Assembly (NCBI GenBank): GCA_964428745.1
Contig: CAYRYZ010000037.1
Coordinates: forward strand, 1 to 14,170
Origin: GCA-002713455 sp964428745
Lineage (GTDB): Bacteria; Fidelibacterota; Marinisomatia; Marinisomatales; TCS55
Direction of reading: 5' to 3'
Length of the DNA stretch: 14,170 nucleotides
Shown: piece after piece, positions 6,982 to 14,170 of the stretch
Position numbering within the stretch: the first letter of the stretch is position 1
Layout of the letters: each line of letters begins with the position of its first letter
Notes under the pieces: generated by a model
Told to the model about the DNA's origin: nothing
Databases searched by the model: none
The model's input: only the letters and a program-made list of their open reading frames with translations
Position numbers and translations under genes: made by a program

Positions 6982-9516
6982 TTAATTGCCAACAATGAAG
7001 ACTGCATTCCCAAATAAAAGTTTTCCATTATACCAAAATGCACGAAACAGAGGGTTGTCAGCTAAGTAAATAACATGCCCTCTACCCATATTTTCAACTC
7101 CAAAAACCATTGATTCTCTAAGGTTTTCTTTCGCTTTATATCCAACAAATCCACTTACTACTGATGTAGAATCCTGAGTGATTCCAACATTCCATCCTCT
7201 AAGTAAAAAAGCATATCTTCGATTACGTAGTTTCAATGAAAAATAATCATTATTATACCCAAAAGCTAAGGGGTGAGTATTATCTAAATTTATTTTAAGG
7301 ATCGCACCATATGCATTATAGCTCAGATTGTTTCTTTGTCGATCCTTATAAGGGTTTAGCCTTTCTGATAATTCTCTTTTTTTCTGTTTTTTCTCGTATT
7401 TCTTTTTTTCATCTTCATTTGAAAATTGTTTAAGACCATACCCTTTTTGGTCTACAAATCTATCCATTGCCGAATCCATAACTATTAAACGACCTCCGGC
7501 GCGAACCCAATATCGCAATTCATTCCTCGTTTCATTATCTAAATAAGAATGATTACCTGCAGGAAGAATAAAGACATCATAATCGTGTTTAGGTATAGAA
7601 CTAAAATTATTTCCATCTATTACTGTAATAGGGAATTCGATTTGTCTTTCAAAAAAATGCCAAACCTCACCAAAAGAATAACTTCTAACAGCATTGCCAG
7701 ATAGTAATCCAACCTTTGGTCGCTTAATTACTTTCATGGAAGAAGAACCAAAATCTTTTCCTTTAGAAACAAACCCACTTGAAGTAGATCTTATTGGGCG
7801 ATTAAAGGTTTTAACTCCCATCTGAATTACATCATCAAATTTTGCACCCTGTTTTTCATTCCCTTTTCGAGTTATAACTAAGGTCCCTGGGGCAAAAGAT
7901 TCTCCATCTATTGAAAAGGATTCCATTGAAACGCGAGCTACTATGTTGTTTTTAAATAAATAAGCTAAAAACTTAAGGTCTTTAATCCCCTTCCAAGGCA
8001 ATATATAAGCATATGGCTTATCTATATTAGGCATCATCGTTTTTTGCTGATTGGTTTTGGGATTAAGTTTTGCTTTCACGTCACCTTTAATCGCATAAGC
8101 TTCAACTCCATATACGTAAGGAAGAGCCCATGCAGTTAAATCATAAGTCAATGTGTCCTTAAGTAAAGTTTTAGGTTCAAACAAAACTTGAACTAAAACC
8201 GATTTAGGTTGATATGCTGAAATAACTAAATCACCCTTTAAAACTTTTGCCTGCTCAGATTTTCCAGTATGATAATTCAATCCTCGATAAGTCTTAGTAA
8301 TGCTAGCTGTGCCATGTTTGATCCCATTACTATCTAACCATGATTTTAAATCCTCTAATTTATCTATTGAGTTAGATTTAGAAATCACATATGATTTATA
8401 AGAACCTTTGGGGCTATTTTTACTTTCTGAGAAGAACTCTTTGAATTCATCAACCATTTTTTCAACATTATTTGAAGCAACCTCTATTGTTGATAGTCCT
8501 GTTATATGATGGTGTGTTAATCGATCTTTTAAGGTTAGTGTATCTCCATCATCTGTTTCAACCGCTAATCCTCCTCTACTATGTCCAGCCTGTTCATAAG
8601 TCATCCCAATAGCTCCACTGTAAGTAGGATAAGTATCACCATAACTTGGATAGAGAAGATCAAAGACTTCTTTTGTAAAGTATAGCCAATTGTTCTTATC
8701 AAAATATTTGGCATGGTTTTTACCAATCATGGTTTGGAATTCACGTTGCCAATCCGTGATATATTCATGGAAAGGCTCTGCCGCCGGAGCAAAATAATAT
8801 TCTGCATTTATACCTTGCTCATGAAAATCAACATGGACATGTGGAAGCCATTGGTTATATAGTTTTATCCGCGCAACAGATTCTATTTGAGTTTGCCATG
8901 CCCAATCTCGATTTAAATCAAAATAATAATGATTTGTCCTCCCGCCAGGCCAAGGTTCCATATGGTCTCTTGAATTAGGATCAGCATCAGGCCATCGATT
9001 TCCAATCATTCTAAACCAATTTGCGTATCGGTCACGACCATCAGGGTTAATACATGGATCTAATATGACAATAGTATTTTCTAACCATTGTTGAGTAGTT
9101 TTGTTATTCTTGTTGGCTAAAGCATAAAGTGTTTTCATTGCCGCTTCAGTTGAATTGGCTTCATTTCCATGGACGTTATAACTTAGCCAAACTATTCCAA
9201 CTTCTTTGTTCTTCGGCTTGCCGTTGAGCATTCCACTTCGCTTAAGATTATCAATCCGCAACTCTTCAAGCATACTCATATTTAGATCGCTAGAAATGAC
9301 CGCAGTCATTAAAGGTCTTCTCTCATATGTTTCACCATAAAAAATAGTTTTTACATTTGAATTTTCTTTAGCGACATGTTCATAATAAGCCACAACTTGA
9401 TGATGAGCTGTAAAATAGTCTCCAAGCTCATAACCTAAAAATTCAGCCGGTGATTTTAGTTCTCCAGAAATTAAAATTTTATTTATTGCAATTATTAATA
9501 TCAGCGCCTTACGCAT
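6982..9516 (-). CDS. Exported M14-family zinc carboxypeptidase-like protein
   Basis: About 844 residues from the ATG at 9516. A GTG two codons upstream is less likely because it falls inside the AAGGAG ribosome binding site. A signal peptide (about 1-18) precedes an M14 catalytic domain at about 22-350. Zinc ligands are H116-G-N-E119 and H232 in VDFHEQG, the substrate loop is INPDGRDR with LNR (R203), and the catalytic Glu is E308 in MTYEQAG. A type 1 glutamine amidotransferase-like flavodoxin fold follows at about 598-685 (DVFILPAGNHSYL, WVRAGGRLIVMDS), then a very charged stretch at about 690-720 and a C-terminal domain ending DNPLFRAFWYNGK. It should hydrolyse peptides or amino-acid conjugates outside the cytoplasm; specificity is unknown. 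It lies 53 bp after the lipoprotein sulfatase gene and 3 bp before the thioredoxin lipoprotein gene. Confidence 0.88.
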   Translation of the reverse strand: MRKALILIIAINKILISGELKSPAEFLGYELGDYFTAHHQVVAYYEHVAKENSNVKTIFYGETYERRPLMTAVISSDLNMSMLEELRIDNLKRSGMLNGKPKNKEVGIVWLSYNVHGNEANSTEAAMKTLYALANKNNKTTQQWLENTIVILDPCINPDGRDRYANWFRMIGNRWPDADPNSRDHMEPWPGGRTNHYYFDLNRDWAWQTQIESVARIKLYNQWLPHVHVDFHEQGINAEYYFAPAAEPFHEYITDWQREFQTMIGKNHAKYFDKNNWLYFTKEVFDLLYPSYGDTYPTYSGAIGMTYEQAGHSRGGLAVETDDGDTLTLKDRLTHHHITGLSTIEVASNNVEKMVDEFKEFFSESKNSPKGSYKSYVISKSNSIDKLEDLKSWLDSNGIKHGTASITKTYRGLNYHTGKSEQAKVLKGDLVISAYQPKSVLVQVLFEPKTLLKDTLTYDLTAWALPYVYGVEAYAIKGDVKAKLNPKTNQQKTMMPNIDKPYAYILPWKGIKDLKFLAYLFKNNIVARVSMESFSIDGESFAPGTLVITRKGNEKQGAKFDDVIQMGVKTFNRPIRSTSSGFVSKGKDFGSSSMKVIKRPKVGLLSGNAVRSYSFGEVWHFFERQIEFPITVIDGNNFSSIPKHDYDVFILPAGNHSYLDNETRNELRYWVRAGGRLIVMDSAMDRFVDQKGYGLKQFSNEDEKKKYEKKQKKRELSERLNPYKDRQRNNLSYNAYGAILKINLDNTHPLAFGYNNDYFSLKLRNRRYAFLLRGWNVGITQDSTSVVSGFVGYKAKENLRESMVFGVENMGRGHVIYLADNPLFRAFWYNGKLLFGNAVFIVGN

Positions 9517-9521
9517 GGTCA

Positions 9522-9527
9522 CTCCTT
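9522..9527 (-). promoter_or_regulatory. Ribosome binding site that fixes the M14 peptidase start
   Basis: The minus strand reads AAGGAG here, 5 nt (TGACC) before the ATG at 9514-9516. An alternative GTG at 9520-9522 shares its first base with this motif and so cannot be served by it. This is one of the few strong Shine-Dalgarno sites in the window. The coupled genes downstream mostly lack one. Confidence 0.7.
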
Positions 9528-9569
9528 AAGTGAATTGATGCAGAACTTAGTAAAATATCATTAGCGAAT

Positions 9570-11081
9570 TTAATCTCCCAATTGAGAGAAATGGAACCTT
9601 TCCAAATGTGACTTTGTATGAGAATCCGCCATGAAATTCTGAATCTTTATAATAATTTCAGGATGAGCACTGGCAATATCATTCTGTTCTCTATAATCGG
9701 ATTCAAGATCATATAGTTCTATTTCCATATTCCCATCAAATATATTTCGCCTTATTGCTTTCCATTTCCCCATTCTAACAGCTTGCTGACCTTTATAGGC
9801 TGGAAATTCCCAGTAAAGGTATTCATGGGTATTGGATTGATTTTTACCAAAAAGTGTAGGCTTCAAACTTATGCCATCAGTATTATTAGGAATAGGAACA
9901 CCAATTATATCACAGAATGTTGGCATCATATCTTGAAAAGCTGAGATATGATTCGAACGACTTCCCTTTTTTATTCGCCTTGGCCAACTGGCAATCATTG
10001 GAACTCGGATACCGCCTTCATGAACAAAGCCTTTTGCCCAACCATATTCTGTCTTAAAAGGTCTTGCACTATCAAAGAATGGAGTGTCAGCGCCCCCAGT
10101 ATAAGTGGGACCGTTATCACTAGTAAAAATGATCAAAGTATTTTCATACTGTCCCATATCTTTCAATTTCTTAATTAAATCCCCAACTTGTTCATCAAGA
10201 TAGGAAATCATGGCTGCATACGTTGCTCGTGGTGTCAAATTGGGAAAATAAGATTTTCCAGTATAAGGTTCTTCATCTCCAATTTTTGATCTATAATAAT
10301 CCACCCAACGTTTTGGTGCTTGCAGCGGCAAATGAGGAAGGGGGGATGCATAATAAAGGAAAAAAGGTCCATTTTGATTTTTTTCTATAAACTTTAAAGC
10401 CTCATTATGCATTAACTCTGGTGCATAATCTATTAATTCGAAATCTGCATAGCTAAGCGGATCATTTCTATCTGCATCATCTTCAAGATTAGCATGGGGA
10501 GGTACATTTTTATTTTTTAGGATATGACGTTCATCATTTCGCCAAAGATGCATCGGATAAAGTGTATGTGCTTGCCTTTGGCAGTTATATCCATAAAAAA
10601 AATCAAAGCCTTGTTTATTAGGAAGACCTTCAGTTGTTGGTGCCCCTAAGCCCCATTTCCCAACCATTCCTGTAGAATAACCAGCAGATTTCAATACCTC
10701 TGCTATGGTAATTGTACTATCAGGAATTGGTCTTTGACCTTCAAGAAAAGGATCATCAAACATTGCCTGGTAATTCCATGTATCACCCCGCTCTTTCCAT
10801 TCATCATTTCCTCGTATTGGTGTATGACCTGTATGTTGACCAGTCATAAATACTGATCTTGATGGTGCGCAAACAGGAGAACCCGAGTAATGATCCGTAA
10901 AAAGCATACCATCATTTGCAAGAGCATCGATGTGGGGTGTCTCAATGATTTCTTGCCCATAGACACTCAATTCTCCATATCCTAGATCATCAGCTAAGAT
11001 ATAAATAATATTGGGCTTATTTTTATATGATTGCTGATTGCAACCGATGAAAACGAGTAATAATAATAAAAAATGCTTCAT
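9570..11081 (-). CDS. Lipoprotein sulfatase (formylglycine-dependent, S1 family)
   Basis: A 503-residue type I sulfatase with a lipoprotein signal (lipobox FIGC, C14), so probably membrane-anchored in the periplasm or at the surface. The formylglycine site is C71-A-P-S-R75. Metal ligands are D31/D32 (ILADDLGYGE) and D322/N323 (TSDNG). Other active-site groups are K142 in GKWGLG, H250 in PLPHLPLQ and K350 before EGGIRVP. The GYNCQRQAHTLYPMHLW segment is typical of an arylsulfatase-annotated S1 subgroup. The enzyme should hydrolyse sulfate esters, but the natural substrate is unknown. Activity needs conversion of C71 to formylglycine, and no maturase lies in the window. The ATG directly follows the TAG of the first sulfatase with no spacing, so the two are co-translated. 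Confidence 0.92.
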   Translation of the reverse strand: MKHFLLLLLVFIGCNQQSYKNKPNIIYILADDLGYGELSVYGQEIIETPHIDALANDGMLFTDHYSGSPVCAPSRSVFMTGQHTGHTPIRGNDEWKERGDTWNYQAMFDDPFLEGQRPIPDSTITIAEVLKSAGYSTGMVGKWGLGAPTTEGLPNKQGFDFFYGYNCQRQAHTLYPMHLWRNDERHILKNKNVPPHANLEDDADRNDPLSYADFELIDYAPELMHNEALKFIEKNQNGPFFLYYASPLPHLPLQAPKRWVDYYRSKIGDEEPYTGKSYFPNLTPRATYAAMISYLDEQVGDLIKKLKDMGQYENTLIIFTSDNGPTYTGGADTPFFDSARPFKTEYGWAKGFVHEGGIRVPMIASWPRRIKKGSRSNHISAFQDMMPTFCDIIGVPIPNNTDGISLKPTLFGKNQSNTHEYLYWEFPAYKGQQAVRMGKWKAIRRNIFDGNMEIELYDLESDYREQNDIASAHPEIIIKIQNFMADSHTKSHLERFHFSQLGD

Positions 11082-12467
11082 CTAATTCTTATATTTATCA
11101 AAAGTATCCATAGCTCGCTTACTATTTTGTCTTTTAGTCATCCAAAGAGCTCGCTTTAACGTGATTTCCCAAGCAAATAATTTTTTATATAAAGCTTCTA
11201 CTTTCTTGGGATATCTTTTTGCAAGATCTTTTTCTTCGGTCTCATCTTTAGCCAAATTATATAGCAAAGCAGGACGATCTGGTAAACGAATCAATTTCCA
11301 GTCTCCATCTCTAATAGCAGCACGGGTTTCTTTTTTCCAATATAATGTTTGATGAGGCCTTCCTTTCTTTCCTTCTAAATAAGGTATTAATGATTTTCCA
11401 TCAATATCATTTAGACTTTTAACATCACCACCTGCAATATCTATAAAAGTTGGAAGTAAATCTAATGTGCTAATTGGATAATTATAATTATTTCCTTCCC
11501 CAAATCTATCTCCTAAAGATAATAAAAATGGAACTCTAATCCCTCCTTCTAAATGTGTTCCTTTCACGCCACTTAGAGATCCATTTGATGAATAATTTAT
11601 CCAAGCACCACCATTGTCATTGGTAAATATGACAAGTGTATTATCAGAAAGCCCTAAGCCTTTTAATTTATCTAATATGCGACCGCATGCACGATCCATA
11701 GATTTGGTCATTGCATACAATTGTCTCCTATTTTCATTTTGAATTTTATTTTTTGGAGGTAAATCTTCTTCTAAATAATGCATCGGAGTATGAACTGCAT
11801 TAAACGATACAAACATAAAAAACGGGTCGTTTTTATTTCGTTCCATAGTCGCTATAGCTTCATCAGCTAAAACTGTTGTCAAGTAACCTTCATGCTCTTC
11901 AAAATTCTTATAATTTCTCTCTAACTTTCTTAATGGATCTTTAGGAGGATTATCATAGGGCCAATAGCTTCTTGCTCCCCCACGAAATCCATAAAATTCA
12001 TCAAATCCACGCTTAAGAGGGTGATAACGATCGGCTCCACCTAAATGCCATTTTCCTAAATAAATATTATTATATCCAACTGATTTCAGATGATCGGCAA
12101 TGGTTAATTGGTCAAGCGGAAGACCCATATCCTCTCCTGTTAGGCCTGCTGGACTCATATATGAAGGTACATTATTCTCTTCAACACCAAATTTTTGTTG
12201 ATAACGACCTGTAATCAATCCAGCTCTTGAAGGACCGCAAACAGCTGCTGATGTATAAGCTTGTTTAAAAATTATACTTTGTTGAGCGAGTTTATCTAAG
12301 TTTGGTGTATCGAAATTTTGACTACCTTGAAATCCAAAGTCACCATAACCTGCATCATCAGCAAATAGTAAAATGATATTTGGTGGACGATCCTCACCAT
12401 TTAATAGGGTGAACGATAAAAGTAAAATCGTATTTACTGATTTAATTAATAATCTTATGATCCACAT
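11082..12467 (-). CDS. Sec-exported sulfatase (formylglycine-dependent, S1 family)
   Basis: A 461-residue type I sulfatase. Residues 1 to about 25 are a signal peptide (IRLLIKSVNTILLLSFTLLNG) without a lipobox cysteine, so unlike its neighbour it should be soluble in the periplasm or secreted. The formylglycine site is C77-G-P-S-R81, metal ligands are D37/D38 and D284/N285, K139 and H141 lie in GKWHLGG, H226 in AVHTPMH, and K302 precedes LEGGIRVP. All catalytic residues expected for the family are present. The two sulfatases differ clearly in length and loops, so they are not a recent tandem duplication and probably act on different linkages. No clear Shine-Dalgarno precedes the ATG, which lies 50 bp after the stop of the oxidoreductase remnant. 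It is the first intact gene of the seven-gene run. Confidence 0.92.
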   Translation of the reverse strand: MWIIRLLIKSVNTILLLSFTLLNGEDRPPNIILLFADDAGYGDFGFQGSQNFDTPNLDKLAQQSIIFKQAYTSAAVCGPSRAGLITGRYQQKFGVEENNVPSYMSPAGLTGEDMGLPLDQLTIADHLKSVGYNNIYLGKWHLGGADRYHPLKRGFDEFYGFRGGARSYWPYDNPPKDPLRKLERNYKNFEEHEGYLTTVLADEAIATMERNKNDPFFMFVSFNAVHTPMHYLEEDLPPKNKIQNENRRQLYAMTKSMDRACGRILDKLKGLGLSDNTLVIFTNDNGGAWINYSSNGSLSGVKGTHLEGGIRVPFLLSLGDRFGEGNNYNYPISTLDLLPTFIDIAGGDVKSLNDIDGKSLIPYLEGKKGRPHQTLYWKKETRAAIRDGDWKLIRLPDRPALLYNLAKDETEEKDLAKRYPKKVEALYKKLFAWEITLKRALWMTKRQNSKRAMDTFDKYKN

Positions 12468-12517
12468 GCTGAAAAATAAAGGACAACTAACTTATAGATG
12501 AAGAACTATATATTATT

Positions 12518-12760
12518 TTAATGAATAATGCGTGAGAATTCAGGACAAACCTTATAATTGTTATAAAAAACAATCTTTTCATATATACATTTTCTTAATA
12601 AATGATAAGCTGTCCATCCGCCGAATGCACCTGCACCTACAACAGCAATATGACCTTTCTTTCTATTCTTACTTTTTGTTGAATTAGTTCTTGTCATAGC
12701 ATGTATTGGGTTCGTCAATGCAGCCATTATTGATGTTTTTACAAAACGTCGGCGATCCAT
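12518..12760 (-). pseudogene. Truncated Tat-exported FAD-dependent oxidoreductase (DAO-like), 5' remnant
   Basis: An 80-codon frame that begins like a full oxidoreductase. A twin-arginine leader (M-D-R-R-R-F-V-K) leads into a linker and a Rossmann dinucleotide-binding motif, IAVVGAGAFGGWTAYHLLRK (38-57, G42-x-G44-x-x-G47). DAO-type FAD oxidoreductases of this kind normally run to about 350-450 residues and continue directly into an Asp/Glu-ended second strand and a glycine-rich GNSRASSGGETR-like segment. Here similarity stops at about residue 57, and 23 unrelated codons lead to a stop. A strong GGAGG at 12765-12769 still stands 4 nt before the ATG, which suggests a recent deletion. SRIIH near the end faintly recalls the lost TRIIR motif. 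An intact version might have belonged with the aminotransferase, dehydratase and cyclodeaminase-like genes. A new small protein is possible but less likely. Confidence 0.72.
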
Positions 12761-12764
12761 TTAA

Positions 12765-12769
12765 CCTCC
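12765..12769 (-). promoter_or_regulatory. Strong ribosome binding site before the oxidoreductase remnant
   Basis: The minus strand reads TGGAGGTTAAATG, so GGAGG sits 4 nt before the ATG at 12758-12760. It is the best Shine-Dalgarno match in the window, yet it serves a truncated frame. The 55-bp gap upstream is extremely AT-rich and may hold a promoter for the seven-gene run, but no pair of boxes stands out. Confidence 0.6.
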
Positions 12770-12815
12770 ATTTACCATTTATAAATTGATTACTAAACAT
12801 ACTTTATATTTAATT

Positions 12816-13571
12816 CTAAATAATATTAAAAATAATTAATCGAATTGCAATAAGTGTCAACGCTACTTTAAATAAAATTTTAAATGTTTTTTCAGGAAGT
12901 TTTCCTAGCATCATTTTTCCAAATTTTGTTCCAAAATAAACAGCAATAATAAGTGGAATTAAGATTTGCCAATCTGATATATAGTTCACATTAAATAATA
13001 AAATAAAGATTGGAATCTTTCCGATATGACCAATCGCCTGACAGGCTGCCTTGGTTGCAATTATAGATTCTTTTTTTAGCCCTTTATTTATGAAATAAGG
13101 AGCAATTAATGGACCGGCTGCGCCAATAAAAACTGTCGCCAAACCACTTAATCCTCCCATAGCAATAAATGCGCGATCTGAAACTGGCTTTCCCTTTTTA
13201 CGAATGTAAAGAAACCATATGATATATATGCCAATTAGTGGTTTTAAAAAGTCGATTTTTATTTGGCTAGCTGATGAAACTTCATAGTATTGCATTAATG
13301 CGTATATAATTACTGCTGCTAGAATCATGCCCGGTAGAATACCATTAAAAAACCGTTTTAATATATTCCAAGATATGTGATCTTTAAATACCGTTGTCCG
13401 AGTCACATTGCTTACTAATTGAACCATACCATGATATGCTACAACAAGATAGCCTTCGGGTAAAATAACTGCCATAATACCTAATAAAGTTATGCCACCA
13501 CCCAGACCAATAATGGAAGACAAAAAGGATGTTAAAAAAGCTGCAACAATTAAAGTTATTGATTCTAACAT
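12816..13571 (-). CDS. TauE/SafE-family (TSUP) membrane exporter
   Basis: A 251-residue, strongly hydrophobic protein with about 7-8 membrane segments (roughly 4-38, 41-56, 76-96, 108-124, 134-158, 170-194, 201-219, 232-250). The first half begins with SSIIGLGGGITLLG (18-31) and the second half repeats the element as FIGAAGPLIAPYF (148-160), the internal duplication expected of the TSUP family. Length matches the family's usual 240-270. Members are proposed to move sulfite, sulfoacetate or other small organic anions across the inner membrane, but most are uncharacterised. Its place just upstream of two sulfatases makes a sulfur-anion role attractive, although sulfatases release sulfate and the link is only positional. 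There is a 70-bp gap after the YaaA-like gene and no strong ribosome binding site. Confidence 0.88.
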   Translation of the reverse strand: MLESITLIVAAFLTSFLSSIIGLGGGITLLGIMAVILPEGYLVVAYHGMVQLVSNVTRTTVFKDHISWNILKRFFNGILPGMILAAVIIYALMQYYEVSSASQIKIDFLKPLIGIYIIWFLYIRKKGKPVSDRAFIAMGGLSGLATVFIGAAGPLIAPYFINKGLKKESIIATKAACQAIGHIGKIPIFILLFNVNYISDWQILIPLIIAVYFGTKFGKMMLGKLPEKTFKILFKVALTLIAIRLIIFNII

Positions 13572-13641
13572 AGAAGGCCGCTCTTGAAATTATAGGCGAT
13601 ACCAATAGACTTATTAAAAGCGTTAAATAAATTATTATTTT

Positions 13642-14170
13642 TTATGCTTGTGCTCTTGTAAATACCGGTTCAAGCTGAGATGATAAGTTTGAATTATAAC
13701 TGTATCCATCAAGATTAAATTTTATTATATCATCAGGACTATTGATTTGATTCTTAATAATATAGCGAGCCATCATTCCGCGGGCTTTTTTTGCATAAAA
13801 TGATATGATTTTTGGTTTACCATTTTTGATATCTTTGAATATTGGAGTAATAACTGAGGCATTAAGCTCTTGATTGTCAATTGATTTAAAATACTCAACT
13901 GATGCACAATTTATAATTATTTTTTCTTTGTGATTTTTTAGTTCACTGGAAAGTGAACTAGATAATTTTTTACTCCAAAATTCGTACAAATTTTTACCTA
14001 ATTTATTTTTTAATTGGGTTCCCATCTCTAGTCTATAAGGCATCATCAAGTCCAATGGTTTCAAAACACCATAAAGTCCTGAAAGTATACGCGTATGATC
14101 CTGAGCGAATGAAACCTCTTTATCGTTTAATGTATCCACATTCAATCCTGTATATGTATCTCCTTGGAAA
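13642..14170 (-). CDS. yaaA: YaaA-family peroxide stress protein, 5' end cut by window edge
   Basis: The visible 175 residues are the C-terminal part. The frame is open to the window edge, and its first codons read FQGDTYTGLNVDTL, matching the internal family segment F-x-G-D-x-Y-x-G-L, so the TTG at 14143-14145 is an internal leucine codon rather than a start. Conserved blocks follow: LSGLYGVLKPLDLMMPYRLE, the INCAS segment, and ISFYAKKARGMMARYI, then GYSYN near the end. About 80 N-terminal residues are missing compared with E. coli YaaA. The E. coli protein is induced by OxyR and lowers free intracellular iron and oxidative DNA damage during hydrogen peroxide stress. The same role here is by homology only. 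The TauE-like gene follows after 70 bp, with no terminator recognised between them. Confidence 0.92.
   Translation of the reverse strand, partial: FQGDTYTGLNVDTLNDKEVSFAQDHTRILSGLYGVLKPLDLMMPYRLEMGTQLKNKLGKNLYEFWSKKLSSSLSSELKNHKEKIIINCASVEYFKSIDNQELNASVITPIFKDIKNGKPKIISFYAKKARGMMARYIIKNQINSPDDIIKFNLDGYSYNSNLSSQLEPVFTRAQA

Noticed and set aside
6982..12467. Polysaccharide utilisation locus
   Set aside because: Two sulfatases are present, but no SusC/SusD pair, glycoside hydrolase, polysaccharide lyase or sugar-sensing regulator is visible.
12518..12760. Simple sequencing frameshift in the FAD oxidoreductase
   Set aside because: The other two minus-strand frames from 12600 down to the sulfatase start do not continue the family sequence, and only about 50 bp remain, so one inserted or lost base cannot restore the gene.
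13384..13605. Minus-strand cysteine- and tyrosine-rich frame overlapping the TauE-like gene
   Set aside because: It is a shifted reading of the membrane protein's coding sequence, with the amphipathic pattern lost and no own ribosome binding site.

Overview
The window is AT-rich (about one third G+C by eye). All twelve recognisable genes, including two cut by the window edges and one remnant, lie on the minus strand, so they are read from high to low coordinates. The content suggests a marine, Gram-negative, heterotrophic bacterium of the Fibrobacteres-Chlorobi-Bacteroidetes sphere: a DUF5916/CBM9 outer-membrane barrel protein, lipoproteins, a Tat-type FAD oxidoreductase leader, a large M14 peptidase and formylglycine sulfatases. 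Candidatus Marinimicrobia (SAR406) is my best guess, inferred from gene content only. No rRNA, tRNA, CRISPR array, transposase or phage gene was seen.

In transcription order, the upstream part (14170-12816) holds the C-terminal two thirds of a YaaA-family peroxide-stress protein and a TauE/SafE-type membrane exporter. Next (12760-12518) is the 5' stub of a Tat-exported FAD-dependent oxidoreductase. It keeps a strong ribosome binding site and its dinucleotide-binding motif, but the rest of the gene is missing.

The core of the window (12467-3502) is a tightly packed run of seven genes: Sec-exported sulfatase, lipoprotein sulfatase, M14 zinc carboxypeptidase-like protein, TlpA-like thioredoxin lipoprotein, class I/II aminotransferase, threonine-dehydratase-like PLP enzyme and ornithine-cyclodeaminase-like reductase. 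The sulfatase stop and next start abut. The peptidase and thioredoxin genes are 3 bp apart, and the last three junctions are ATGA overlaps. The run therefore looks like one polycistronic unit joining extracytoplasmic hydrolysis (sulfate esters, peptides) to cytoplasmic amino-acid transamination, deamination and imine reduction. The substrate is not identifiable from sequence.

A second unit (3429-1) seems to start at a candidate promoter near 3458-3486. It encodes an exported thioredoxin-like protein, the DUF5916/CBM9 barrel protein, a small 2H phosphoesterase and the first codons of another exported protein that runs off the window. A long perfect-arm stem-loop (2777-2820) separates the first two.

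I did not find an unmistakable new system. The best candidates for follow-up are the seven-gene sulfatase/peptidase/PLP-enzyme operon and the decayed oxidoreductase at its head.
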